Shown: positions 16,376 to 24,625 of the stretch, piece after piece
Layout of the letters: each line of letters starts with the position of its first letter
Numbering within the stretch: position 1 is the first letter of the stretch
Assembly: GCA_964467785.1 (NCBI GenBank)
Contig: CAYXVB010000014.1
Coordinates: 1 to 35,370, forward strand
DNA from: CAYXVB01 sp964467785
GTDB lineage: Bacteria; Bdellovibrionota; UBA1018
Reading direction: 5' to 3'
Length of the DNA stretch: 35,370 nucleotides
Translations under genes and position numbers: made by a program
The notes under the pieces: generated by a model
Told to the model about the DNA's origin: nothing
Databases searched by the model: none
Seen by the model: the letters and a program-made list of their open reading frames with translations, nothing else

Positions 16376-17098
16376 TTAGCCAGCGTAGGCGACGACCTTG
16401 ACACGGTCTTCGCGAGCGCCGGGCTTGAAGAAGCGCACTTCGATCTCGTTCTTGCCGCGGTAGATCTCACGGGCCGGGACGAAGATCGTGCCCTTATCGC
16501 CGAACATTTCTTGGGGCGACATGCCGATATCGCGGCCGTTGACGCTCACCACGTCATACTTGGAGCATTTTTCGAGACCCTTGAAAGTGATCTGAAGAAG
16601 GCCGGAAACGATCTTGGCTTGCATGGTGCCCATGCAGTCGTCGAGCTTCACGATGTTGGAGAAATCCGCGCCGTAGGGAATCTTAGCGACTGGCATGGCT
16701 GCGCGCTTGGGGATGTAGATCGAGATGATGTCGCCGTTGCCGTCGAGGCCAAAGGAATCAATAAAAGCGTTGGAGCCCACGAGGATGTCGTGCCAGCCGG
16801 GGACCGTTTCGTCGATCGCGACGTCGATATAGCGGTTATTGGCGCCTTCGCCCTTAAGCTTGTAGGAGCCCTTCTGAGTGACGAGGTTGGAGCAGGTCAC
16901 ATTGCGAACGCGCAACATGAGCGCGCCGGCGCGGGTGCGCTCGAGCTCGGCGGTGCCGCCGCAACGGTCGAGCACGGCCACGGTCTTGCCGGTTTCAGAG
17001 AGAACGTCATGGGCGACGCCGGTGCGTTCGGCGGCAAATGAGGTGACCGAAGCGCTGAGCGCGGCCAGGGATCCAAAGACTGCAAGGAACTTTTTCAT
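16376..17098 (-). CDS. Secreted protein with two tandem cysteine-containing repeats, function unknown
   Basis: A 240-residue protein with a clear signal peptide (MKKFLAVFGSLAALSASVTS, cleavage near FAA). The mature part consists of two similar halves. Each starts V-x-L-D-x-C-x-G-T (Cys46 and Cys155) and has a second Cys followed by Ser exactly 23 residues later (Cys69 and Cys178), then a segment of beta-strand character. This points to a duplicated domain with one disulfide per copy, or pairing between copies. The start is ATG 17098, with AGGAGT nine bases upstream; the frame is open further upstream, but that extension has no signal sequence. I recognise no family. It is a single gene bounded by a terminator and a divergent region. 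Confidence 0.75.
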   Translation of the reverse strand: MKKFLAVFGSLAALSASVTSFAAERTGVAHDVLSETGKTVAVLDRCGGTAELERTRAGALMLRVRNVTCSNLVTQKGSYKLKGEGANNRYIDVAIDETVPGWHDILVGSNAFIDSFGLDGNGDIISIYIPKRAAMPVAKIPYGADFSNIVKLDDCMGTMQAKIVSGLLQITFKGLEKCSKYDVVSVNGRDIGMSPQEMFGDKGTIFVPAREIYRGKNEIEVRFFKPGAREDRVKVVAYAG

Positions 17099-17256
17099 AA
17101 AGATCTGACTCCTGAGAGATGAGGGCGTTATTTGTTGTTCCGCCATGTACGCGCATCGACGCCGACGAACAAGACCCGATCGGTGACGCATTGAAGGCTT
17201 TATGTCACTTGAATCGGTACGCGGACTTTGACGAACGCCATGATCTCTAGCATTCA

Positions 17257-17271
17257 TGATGCGATGCATCA
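17257..17271. promoter_or_regulatory. Inverted repeat TGATGC-GAT-GCATCA in divergent region
   Basis: A perfect 6-bp inverted repeat with a 3-base spacer lies between the secreted repeat protein (minus) and the following plus-strand gene. It could be an operator for one or both. The remaining 200 bases of this divergent space show no clear promoter. Confidence 0.28.
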
Positions 17272-17321
17272 ATTTAATTCTGCCAGAATAAGGGCATGAT
17301 CTTTGTAATTCTTACGTGCCG

Positions 17322-18215
17322 ATGCAGGCCTCACGAATCCAATTTGGAGCCCTTTTTATTCTTTGTTTTTTCGGGACCACTTTTGAGGCCTGGCCACAAT
17401 CCCATCCCCCTCAAGACCGCCTGGCGATTCGGGCATTGGAGGACTTCAAAAGTGAGCTGGATCTCGTGATCCGCAACCAGAAATCCACCCGCATCGACCT
17501 GCAACGCCAAGAACGGGAGTTTGCCTGGTTCCGAGTCTTTGAAGCCATGCCCTTGGAGATCGTTACCCGCACTGTTTACCTGAAACGCTGGGTGCGACCT
17601 GCAATCGAGAACGCCGCAGATCGGTATGGGATCCGGATCCGAGCATTCAAGCCCGTGCGTAATCCCGCGCCCACGCCCGAGAGTCGATCGGCCTCGCGCC
17701 CTCCCCCCGTACCAAAGGTCGTGAGAACCACGGATCGCCCCGACTGGCTCAAGACCGAAAGCATTGTCGAAACGATCGAAATCGATCTGGAAGGCGAAGG
17801 CACGTTGAAAAACGCGCAACGCTGGCTAGGCCTGGCACGCTCACCAGAAGATCCTTCGCGGGAAACTGGCCCTTGGATTGAGACAGTGCGGCTCACTAGC
17901 TCGAAAACCGATCGCTGGAGTGCCCGCGTACGCACCTATCGATTTAGGCTGCTCAACCCGCCGATGATTCGGAGCCGGGATCCCCTCGCGATGCTCCCGT
18001 CGAATTGGCCGCGAAGCTTGCCAGCGCTTCGAAAATCACGCCCCGAAATCGCCGACCTCATCGAGAAAATTCGAATGATGCGGCCCCACGCGGAGGCCGC
18101 CTACCGCGACCGCGCGCAGTTCATGCTCAACGGCGCGCGGATGAGTTTTTACGTCAAAAACGGGCCGGGGTGGAGTCCTCGGCCTTTTCCGCCGAACTCG
18201 CCTCAGCAGCACTAG
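17322..18215 (+). CDS. Exported or anchored protein of unknown function, weakly PilO-like
   Basis: About 297 residues with an N-terminal hydrophobic segment (FGALFILCFFGTTFEAW) that may be a signal peptide or anchor. A charged helix follows (residues about 35-75), then a linker rich in Pro and Arg and a domain containing VETIEIDLEGEGTLKNAQRW. This order (helix, then an alpha/beta domain with a strand-G-helix unit) resembles the pilus-assembly protein PilO, but no pilus genes are nearby and the similarity is only by eye. ATG 17322 is taken; a GTG at 17316 is also possible, and neither has a good ribosome-binding site. Its last 62 bases overlap the convergent ccsA-like gene. Confidence 0.5.
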   Translation: MQASRIQFGALFILCFFGTTFEAWPQSHPPQDRLAIRALEDFKSELDLVIRNQKSTRIDLQRQEREFAWFRVFEAMPLEIVTRTVYLKRWVRPAIENAADRYGIRIRAFKPVRNPAPTPESRSASRPPPVPKVVRTTDRPDWLKTESIVETIEIDLEGEGTLKNAQRWLGLARSPEDPSRETGPWIETVRLTSSKTDRWSARVRTYRFRLLNPPMIRSRDPLAMLPSNWPRSLPALRKSRPEIADLIEKIRMMRPHAEAAYRDRAQFMLNGARMSFYVKNGPGWSPRPFPPNSPQQH

Positions 18216-20070
18216 GTCCGGAGGTATTGCCCGGGCGCTCCTGAGTCTTCAGGTAACGGCGATGCAAGATCGCCACGACGCCGACGTACGCAAGCTGCAG
18301 GGCGCTGTAAAGACTCACCCACTGCAAGCCGCCGCCCCCGAAGCCGTAAGAGTGCAGGCCCGCACCGAGGATATAGTTGACGCCGTACCAGGCCATGATG
18401 ACCGAAAGAAATCCGACAATCGACCAAGCCGCAAAGCCGAACTGCCCGACCCAAGAAGTATACCGGCCGTGCAGGACCGCGATGTAGCAGAGCAACGCGA
18501 TCAACGCCCAGGTTTCCTTGGGATCCCAGCCCCAGAAACGTCCCCAAGAGGCATCCGCCCAAACGCCGCCCAGAATTGTCCCGGCCGCGAGCAGCACCAC
18601 GCCGAACTGCATGGCGCGGTACGTGAGATGGTTGAGCATATGGATCTTGGCCGTGCGATTGCCTGCACCCAGAGCTTGGCGCAGGTAATGGAAAACCGTC
18701 ACATTGGAGATGCCGAGCGTGAGCGCAAATGCGGCATAGCCGAGCGTAATCGTCAGCACGTGGATCGTGAGCCAGTAGTTGCTGCGGAGGACGGGAACCA
18801 GGGGATGTAGGCCTTGGTCGAACATCGCCGGAGCGACATCGGCCGCGATCATCCCCGCCGTGGCGAGCCCGCACGCAACGACGAGCAGGATCGCCTGGCG
18901 CTGGAGCGCATAAAGAATGAACGCAAAAGCCACGGCTCCGAACACCACCCATACGATCGACTCGTACATGTTGGTGACCGGCGGGCGGCCCGCGATGAAG
19001 CTGCGCAACCCGAAGCCGATGACATGGACCACGAAGGCGCCGATCATCGCACTGAATGCCACTCCCTTGGTCCAGCCGGCGGGTTTGCGATTGCCCTGCG
19101 CATCGGGTTTAACAAGCCAAAAGCTGATCAACCAGAAAAGGAAGCCGGTGAGGTAGAGAATCCACGCGATCTGAAACGGGCGAAGCTTATTATAAGTGAC
19201 TTCGGCGCCGACGACCTGGCCGGAGTGGGCGTTCCACTTGGGGGCTTCGCCCTCGATGATCGAACGGAGCATCTTGGAGTGACGCTCAAATCCGCCGGCA
19301 TCCGACAACATGAAGCTGCGCAGGAGCTCTCCAAAGGAATTGCGGATCTGCTGGCCGCCGCCCTTATCCAAGGATGGATCGGCGAGATTGACCCAAGCAT
19401 GATCGCCGCCCGCGCGCGGCACGATCGTCCATGCATTGCCGGAAACGATGTCCCGGAAGCTGCCGAGACGCTCAAGGACGCTTCGAAGCTCCTGCTCGCG
19501 CGCATCCGCTTTGGCCTTGGGGACGCCGGGCATTTCGGCGCCCTTTTCGCCTCGCTGCATGCGTTCGGCGTACTGCACGAGCGCGGCGTTTCCGAAAAGC
19601 TCCATCGGGGCGTACATGGTGCGGGACTCGTCGAGGCCCAGCTGGCGCCGGACGTCGATGCGGCCGACCTGGATGATCCGCTCGTTCTTCCAAGCGTCCG
19701 GGTAAGAGATCCAGGAAATGACCATCTCGAGAGGATCAAAACCATTAAAGCGCCGTTTGCCTGTAACGAATAGGACCGACTCGCGGGCGAAAGAGTCGAG
19801 CGGCTTGACACGTCCCCCGTTCTGGATCGGGATCAGGCGCGCCTCGAAAAATGACCAGCCCTTGGGTCCAGGAGCCTGAGTGGGCGAGTGCACCGCGATG
19901 TCCGTCACGGCGGTCGAAGTCGCGGCAGCCGACGCTGCGCTCGCGGCCGCGGTAACCTCACCGGCGGCCAACGCGGGACTTACCGCAGCGTCGAGCGCGA
20001 GACCGAGGCTAAGACCGATGCCGACCAGGAGCAACTGACCGGAGAACTTCAAAGTGCGGGGAGTGTTCAT
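18154..20070 (-). CDS. ccsA: CcsA/ResC-type cytochrome c maturation protein with long periplasmic N-terminus
   Basis: Partner of ResB in System II cytochrome c biogenesis; carries haem to the periplasmic attachment site. Of 638 residues, the first 290 or so form a signal or anchor helix, an Ala-rich linker and a periplasmic domain with IQNGGRVKPLDSFARES. The rest is polytopic, with the tryptophan-rich haem-handling motif WGRFWGWDPKETWALI and conserved histidines in VHVIGFGLR, WLTIHVLTI, LNHLTYRAMQ and AVLHGRYT. PPVTNMYES is also typical. ATG 20070 overlaps the resB stop by four bases, so the two are made together. The C-terminal tail (GPSAAEASSAEKAED) is disordered and overlaps the opposite gene. 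Confidence 0.92.
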   Translation of the reverse strand: MNTPRTLKFSGQLLLVGIGLSLGLALDAAVSPALAAGEVTAAASAASAAATSTAVTDIAVHSPTQAPGPKGWSFFEARLIPIQNGGRVKPLDSFARESVLFVTGKRRFNGFDPLEMVISWISYPDAWKNERIIQVGRIDVRRQLGLDESRTMYAPMELFGNAALVQYAERMQRGEKGAEMPGVPKAKADAREQELRSVLERLGSFRDIVSGNAWTIVPRAGGDHAWVNLADPSLDKGGGQQIRNSFGELLRSFMLSDAGGFERHSKMLRSIIEGEAPKWNAHSGQVVGAEVTYNKLRPFQIAWILYLTGFLFWLISFWLVKPDAQGNRKPAGWTKGVAFSAMIGAFVVHVIGFGLRSFIAGRPPVTNMYESIVWVVFGAVAFAFILYALQRQAILLVVACGLATAGMIAADVAPAMFDQGLHPLVPVLRSNYWLTIHVLTITLGYAAFALTLGISNVTVFHYLRQALGAGNRTAKIHMLNHLTYRAMQFGVVLLAAGTILGGVWADASWGRFWGWDPKETWALIALLCYIAVLHGRYTSWVGQFGFAAWSIVGFLSVIMAWYGVNYILGAGLHSYGFGGGGLQWVSLYSALQLAYVGVVAILHRRYLKTQERPGNTSGPSAAEASSAEKAEDSTPARF

Positions 20071-21518
20071 GCCAAACTCGCTTTCTTTTTCTGACGAAGC
20101 TTCATGGCGAAGAGAAGGATCGTTCCGAGGACTAGGAGGATCGAGCCCGTGTATTTCCAGGCACGGCCGGGATCCTGGTTGACTGAGAAAACGGAAACGG
20201 TCGGACGCGGCATCGCGTCCTCGTAGCTCGCCTGGTAAACGGAAAAACCGTTGAATCGCAGGGGCTCGTTCATACTGATTTCAGTCTTGAGCTGGGCGCT
20301 TTCCGGGAGACGGGGATCCACGACCGTGACCTGGGAGGAATAGGCCATGGGCCGCATCGAGCCTTCGTAACGCTCGATCGAAAACCGATCGAGACGGATC
20401 GCGAAGGGCAACATGACTCGACGGCGGAATAAGCCGATTTCGACTTCCTGACCGGCCAACCGGAGAGAGGCGCGATCGCCGAGGCCCAGCCACGTGTCGG
20501 CCTTGGAATCCCCCTCACCCGCAGTCAGGTGGATCGCCGCGGGCGATGCCTGGTCACCGTATTGCACGCGCGAAGGCATGTAGCGAGTCAGGAGACGCGC
20601 GTCGGGGACATACTCCACGATCTCGAGCTTGACCATCTTCCAACCGGAGTCGATGAGCTGACCCGTGATTTGATTCGGTGAAAAGCGTCCCCTGCGCCGC
20701 TCATTGGAGGACGAGATCGCGGTGTAGGAAACCGATCCGTCTTTGCCGGGCGTGAGAACCAGGCGCGGGCCCGTTTTGGGCATTCCCGCTTCAAGCAACT
20801 GCGCATCGCCGAAGGAAAGCCACGCCGGTCCGGCCTGCACCATGCTCCAGGCGGCCTGCCCCGTCCAGAGCCAGAAGTCCTGACGCATCTGCATGGGGCC
20901 GCCGGAGAGCCGAACCTTGATCGCGGGGCGCACGACGCCGTCTCTTTCGGCTAGGGGCTTTTCCTCGGGCACGAACTGGAAGTCCGGATCCGCGTGCGAC
21001 ATGAACTGATCGACCGTGAGCTTGACCGGAATTCGCTGCGGCTGCACCGAGACCGAGCGGAAATCCATGCCAGGCGGCTGCCACTTGATCGGGAAGGTCT
21101 CAGTCCCCTTGGGATCGCTGACAACGAGCAGGAGCTGATCCAGATCGACGAACGCGCTGGTCTCCCCTTCGTTGACCCGCATCGTACCGTCGAGACCGAA
21201 ACGATCGGTGAGCCACGAGCCGGCCAAGAGGATGAGGATCCCGATATGCGCCAGCAAAAAGGGAGTGTGGCGGGGCTTCCACGGCCAGCGGTCCACCATC
21301 ACGGCAAAGAGATTCACGCCGAGCATGAGGAGTACGAAATGGAACCAGACGGCCCGGTAGACGAAAAATTGCGCCGTCGGCGTGTCGTACTTGGATTCGA
21401 TGATCGTCCCGACAGCAAGAGCCACCGCCAGTCCGACGAGCACGATAATCGCGAGCTTAAGCGAAGCGAAGAAACGGAAAAGCTTGTATTTAGGTGAGTT
21501 CACGATGCTTGGATTCAA
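20067..21518 (-). CDS. resB: ResB-like cytochrome c maturation protein
   Basis: Second half of the System II cytochrome c synthetase, thought to bring reduced apocytochrome to the CcsA partner. The 483-residue protein has an N-terminal helix group (FFASLKLAIIVLVGLAVALA; WFHFVLLMLGVNLFAVMV; LLAHIGILILLAGSWL). A large periplasmic beta-rich domain follows, then a last helix near the C-terminus (YTGSILLVLGTILLFAMKL), the usual ResB topology. The proposed TTG start at 21518 overlaps the stop of the upstream gene (TTGA). A GTG at 21503 is a possible alternative start five codons later. It is coupled to ccsA downstream. Confidence 0.9.
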   Translation of the reverse strand: MNPSIVNSPKYKLFRFFASLKLAIIVLVGLAVALAVGTIIESKYDTPTAQFFVYRAVWFHFVLLMLGVNLFAVMVDRWPWKPRHTPFLLAHIGILILLAGSWLTDRFGLDGTMRVNEGETSAFVDLDQLLLVVSDPKGTETFPIKWQPPGMDFRSVSVQPQRIPVKLTVDQFMSHADPDFQFVPEEKPLAERDGVVRPAIKVRLSGGPMQMRQDFWLWTGQAAWSMVQAGPAWLSFGDAQLLEAGMPKTGPRLVLTPGKDGSVSYTAISSSNERRRGRFSPNQITGQLIDSGWKMVKLEIVEYVPDARLLTRYMPSRVQYGDQASPAAIHLTAGEGDSKADTWLGLGDRASLRLAGQEVEIGLFRRRVMLPFAIRLDRFSIERYEGSMRPMAYSSQVTVVDPRLPESAQLKTEISMNEPLRFNGFSVYQASYEDAMPRPTVSVFSVNQDPGRAWKYTGSILLVLGTILLFAMKLRQKKKASLA

Positions 21519-22057
21519 AGCCGTCCCATAGGCGGCAGATCGAGCGCGATAGTCTTGCCCCGGTCAGGGAGCGTCTCGCCCGACTGGGCAAGCGCCACGC
21601 CGGCCAGAGACATCACTTGGCGCTGAACCAGGCGTTCGCGCGCGAGCGATTCGGCGGGAAGACGGCTCGAGTTGGCCTTCTCGTCGAAGATCCGATCGTA
21701 AATGCTTTTACGGAAAAGCCCGGCATTGCGGCCGACGGCGACTCGCGCCAGGCGACGCACTTTCTTGGCGAAAAACAGGCTCTGGCGCTGTCCCGGTCCA
21801 GTGAAGTCGATGAGCAGGTCCACTTCGTACGGACAAGCGGCGCCCACCGACTTGCCAAGCGTGGTCATGAAAAAGATCACGGCCTCAGGATACGCGAGAA
21901 GGATCTTCTGCCGAAGCGCCTCCATGTCGTAAACGACACCCGCGGAGGACAAAACGACCAGCACGGTGCGAACTCCGGGCACGCGATTGGCGCGGATGCG
22001 CTCCTGCTCCGCGAGGACCGAGAGGTAACCTTGGGACTCCTGATCCAGAATCTGCAT
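21515..22057 (-). CDS. Small protein of unknown function, faintly like a glycosyltransferase family 9 N-domain
   Basis: A 180-residue soluble protein without signal peptide. The first half alternates beta-strand and helix (VRTVLVVLSSAGVVYDMEAL, then PEAVIFFMTTLGKSVG and YEVDLLIDFTG). This recalls the N-terminal Rossmann-like domain of heptosyltransferase-type GT9 enzymes (VDLVIDL and a following Gln/Arg-rich helix), but the C-terminal sugar-nucleotide domain is absent. The similarity is by eye and weak. It lies between rlmL (28 bases upstream) and resB (overlapping), so it is probably transcribed with both. A role in cytochrome maturation is only guilt by association. Confidence 0.55.
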   Translation of the reverse strand: MQILDQESQGYLSVLAEQERIRANRVPGVRTVLVVLSSAGVVYDMEALRQKILLAYPEAVIFFMTTLGKSVGAACPYEVDLLIDFTGPGQRQSLFFAKKVRRLARVAVGRNAGLFRKSIYDRIFDEKANSSRLPAESLARERLVQRQVMSLAGVALAQSGETLPDRGKTIALDLPPMGRL

Positions 22058-22085
22058 AGGCTAACAGGTTTACCAAAAACGGGCT

Positions 22086-23228
22086 TTAATACAATTCGAA
22101 CTTCAGCAGACGGCATTCGATTGCGCCATTATAGAGCACGATCCGCCGCGAAGGCTTGAGTCCGATGCACTTGGCCAATTCGGGGCTGCCCGTAAAGACA
22201 CCGGCTTCCCAGCCCTTGAATTTTTTCTTAAACGTGTCGCCCATTTCCTTGTGGAGGATCTTGAGTTCCTCCATCTCGCCGATCCGTTCGCCGTAGGGCG
22301 GATTCATGAGGATGAGGCCTTTTTCGGCAACCGGCTCGCAAGCCGAAAAGTCGCGCTTTTCCACATGAATCCGGCCGACGAGGTCCGCCCTTTCCACATT
22401 GGCCAAAGCGACACGGACAGCGCGGAAATCCCGATCATACCCGACAATCTTGGGCAAGCGCTTAGGATCTTCAATGATCTGGTCCTGCGCCTCGTCGAGC
22501 AAACGCTTCCAGATCTTGGGCTCATGATTTTTCCAGCCCAGGAAACCAAAATGGGAGCGGTCCAAACCGGGAGCCACTTTTGCGGCGATCAAAGCTGCTT
22601 CGATGAGAAGCGTCCCGGAGCCGCACATGGGGTCCATGAGCGCGGGAAAGCGATCTTGATCGCCCGTCCAACCGGCGGACATCAAAATCGCGGCCGCTAA
22701 ATTTTCCTTAAGTGGCGCTCGAGCCCCTTCTTCGCGATAACCCCGAAGGTGGAGGCTCTCACCCGAAAGATCGATCGCGACGGTCGCCTGGTCCTTGGAG
22801 AGATAGACATTGACGCGAATATCGGGCCGGTCGATGCGCACGCTGGGGCGCACTCCATGAATACTGCGCATTTGGTCCACGATCGCGTCTTTGACTTTGA
22901 GCGCGCCGAAATGAGTGTGCGTGATCTGTGATTGATTCGACGCAAAATCAACGGCAATCGTCTGCTCGGGGCCGAGATGGTCGGACCAGCGGACGGATTT
23001 GACCCCTGCATAGAGCTTTTCGGGGGACGGCGCCGCAAAGGTCTTGAGCGGTACCAGCACCCGGTTGGCAATACGGGAGTGGAGGCAAACGCGATAGGCC
23101 GTCTCCAGACTTCCCTCAAACGATACGCCGGCACGGCCGGGTGCCACATTGAGAGCTCCCAGCGACTTGAGCTCCTCGGCAAGAAGCTCTTCCATGGCTT
23201 TGGCGGTCGTAGCGTAGAACGAGTGCAT
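22086..23228 (-). CDS. rlmL: 23S rRNA (guanine-N2) methyltransferase, RlmL family
   Basis: Methylates a guanine of 23S rRNA using SAM. The 380-residue protein has an N-terminal THUMP RNA-binding region (about 1-155, starting FYATTAKAMEELLAEEL) and a Rossmann methyltransferase domain. SAM motif DPMCGSGT is at 199-206 and the catalytic NPPYGER at 309-315. This matches the N-terminal module of RlmL (YcbY) or the stand-alone YpsC-type enzyme; the second RlmK domain of E. coli RlmL is absent. No ribosome-binding site is evident before ATG 23228. It appears to head the transcript with resB and ccsA. Confidence 0.9.
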   Translation of the reverse strand: MHSFYATTAKAMEELLAEELKSLGALNVAPGRAGVSFEGSLETAYRVCLHSRIANRVLVPLKTFAAPSPEKLYAGVKSVRWSDHLGPEQTIAVDFASNQSQITHTHFGALKVKDAIVDQMRSIHGVRPSVRIDRPDIRVNVYLSKDQATVAIDLSGESLHLRGYREEGARAPLKENLAAAILMSAGWTGDQDRFPALMDPMCGSGTLLIEAALIAAKVAPGLDRSHFGFLGWKNHEPKIWKRLLDEAQDQIIEDPKRLPKIVGYDRDFRAVRVALANVERADLVGRIHVEKRDFSACEPVAEKGLILMNPPYGERIGEMEELKILHKEMGDTFKKKFKGWEAGVFTGSPELAKCIGLKPSRRIVLYNGAIECRLLKFELY

Positions 23229-23325
23229 GCGGCGGACTTAACACTCGCGGTGCGTCAAGTCCAGGCGTACGCTCGGCCTTCGAACGCTGGATGCTCAAGA
23301 CCTGGCCCTATTGAAAGGCACCGCT

Positions 23326-23366
23326 CAAAAGAGAGCCCCTCCGGCGGGAACAGTCGCCGAAGGGGC
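23326..23366 (-). terminator. Rho-independent terminator of the exported helical protein gene
   Basis: On the minus strand a 12-bp stem with one G-U pair is formed by 23366-23355 and 23346-23335. The loop is eight bases, and TCTCTTTTG follows. It starts about 25 bases after the stop codon at 23391. Confidence 0.8.
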
Positions 23367-23390
23367 CCCTGCCCTCGTCAGCAGTCGCCG

Positions 23391-23999
23391 TCAGCCCAGC
23401 GAGGTCGAGACATCCAGCTGGGAGGAGTTGAAGCCTTTGGTCTTGTTCATCGCGGTATCGATGCGGCGGACAAGCGAATCGAGATCGTTGCTCACCTGAC
23501 TGCGATCGTTCCAGTAGGCGCTAGTGGACGCCTTGCTTTCCCAGCGAGTGGCCAGATTCCGGTACTCATCGATCGCCGCGTTGGCCTCGCGGAACTCCTT
23601 GCTCGAAGCTACGTTGGAGAACTTCTTAGACATCTCCTTTAGATGCGCCTGGTGAGTGGCGAGCGTATTGGCGTTGTCCCGAATCTCTTTTGAGTAAATC
23701 TTGTAGTGATCGATGGACTCGGCGCTCTGTCTCCCCTCCTCTGCCTTGAGCTGGGAGCGGATCCCCTCGATCTCGGTCTGGCTCGCCTTGAGCGCGGTCT
23801 CGATCATCACCGAGTGGGGCGCAAGCTCGCTCTTGATGAGCTTTCTCTGCGCTTGAGTCGGGTCGCTCGAGGTTCCCGGATTTCCAGGCGAAGCGCGCTC
23901 CTCCGCTCCCACGACGCCGGGAGTGACAAACGCGGCCGATACCGCGGTCGATGCAATGACGGAAAGAGCAAATCGCGCGAAATGAACGGAGCGGATCAT
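23391..23999 (-). CDS. Exported helical protein of unknown function
   Basis: A 202-residue protein with a signal peptide (MIRSVHFARFALSVIASTAV, cleavage near VVGAEE). The mature part is almost entirely charged helix (for example KASQTEIEGIRSQLKAEEG), suggesting a coiled-coil or helical bundle in the periplasm. I recognise no family. ATG 23999 was chosen because GAGAGG precedes it closely and the signal peptide begins there; the open frame extends 27 codons further without a site. It is divergent from the DUF1328 gene and closed by its own terminator. Confidence 0.68.
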   Translation of the reverse strand: MIRSVHFARFALSVIASTAVSAAFVTPGVVGAEERASPGNPGTSSDPTQAQRKLIKSELAPHSVMIETALKASQTEIEGIRSQLKAEEGRQSAESIDHYKIYSKEIRDNANTLATHQAHLKEMSKKFSNVASSKEFREANAAIDEYRNLATRWESKASTSAYWNDRSQVSNDLDSLVRRIDTAMNKTKGFNSSQLDVSTSLG

Positions 24000-24122
24000 G
24001 ATGGCCTCTCGCTTTCTTCGTGTCGGTCTATGCCAGTGGTTTGCCTTGACCTCAGTGCAACGTCCGCGCCGGGCATCCAACTTGCTATTCCGCGTGGCGG
24101 CGATGCGCCCGGAGGAAACACC

Positions 24123-24314
24123 ATGCTCAGAACCTCGATCGCGCTATTCGCCATCGGCCTCATCGCGATGGTGCTCGGCATGAATCAGATCGCCGGAATC
24201 TCGATCGAGACAGGACGCATCGCACTATTCGTGTTCCTGGTCCTGGCGATCCTCAGCTTCCTTCTGTCCATCAACGAGGCCGGCAAGCCCGGCCGGAAAC
24301 GACCTTCTTCTTGA
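24123..24314 (+). CDS. DUF1328-family small membrane protein
   Basis: A 63-residue protein with two hydrophobic helices (residues about 4-20 and 33-49) matching the DUF1328 (YtjA-type) family, whose start MLR and central GxxxIAG motif (GMNQIAGISIETGRIALF) are both present. The family is often linked with stress-induced genes but has no established activity. GGAGGAAACACC leads directly into the ATG, a strong start. It is followed closely by the next small gene and then superoxide dismutase, in one direction. Confidence 0.88.
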   Translation: MLRTSIALFAIGLIAMVLGMNQIAGISIETGRIALFVFLVLAILSFLLSINEAGKPGRKRPSS

Positions 24315-24325
24315 GGAGCATTCCC

Positions 24326-24562
24326 ATGCCTACTCGAAAAAAAACGACTCGATCGTCCAAGCCTCGCGCTCGCCGTAAGCCTTCAACTCGGGCCGGCGGC
24401 TTTGTCCGCGAAGAGATGCATCATTATCAAGAAGGGGTGCATGACAAAAAGCACCCGATCCGCAGCCCCAAGCAAGCGGTCTCCATCGGTTTGAGTAAAG
24501 CGCGTCGCGCTGGCGTCGCGGTGCCGCCCGCGTCCAAACGGCGTCCGCGCAAGTCGGCCTAG
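24326..24562 (+). CDS. DUF6496-like small basic protein
   Basis: A 78-residue, Lys/Arg-rich protein. The N-terminus is a poly-basic tail (PTRKKTTRSSKPRARRKPST), and the core HHYQEGVHDKKHPIRSPKQA leads to a helix SIGLSKARRAGV. That is the layout of DUF6496-type proteins, in which a gly/his motif is followed by KQAIAIALSEAR. A nucleic-acid-binding role fits the charge but is inference. The ATG at 24326 is preferred to an upstream TTG because GAGGAG lies eight bases before it. It is probably in one transcript with DUF1328. Confidence 0.75.
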   Translation: MPTRKKTTRSSKPRARRKPSTRAGGFVREEMHHYQEGVHDKKHPIRSPKQAVSIGLSKARRAGVAVPPASKRRPRKSA

Positions 24563-24625
24563 AGTGGTCTTTGAGCACTCCACAATTTGAATGCATTGCA
24601 AACCCACGAACTGAAGGAACCAAAC

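Noticed and set aside
16376..17272. Longer version of the repeat-protein gene starting at 17272
   Set aside because: The additional 58 residues lack a signal peptide; the internal ATG has a ribosome-binding site and starts a clear signal sequence.
18814..19773. 319-codon plus-strand frame opposite ccsA
   Set aside because: Antisense to the conserved haem-handling protein, with no hydrophobic or domain pattern of its own.
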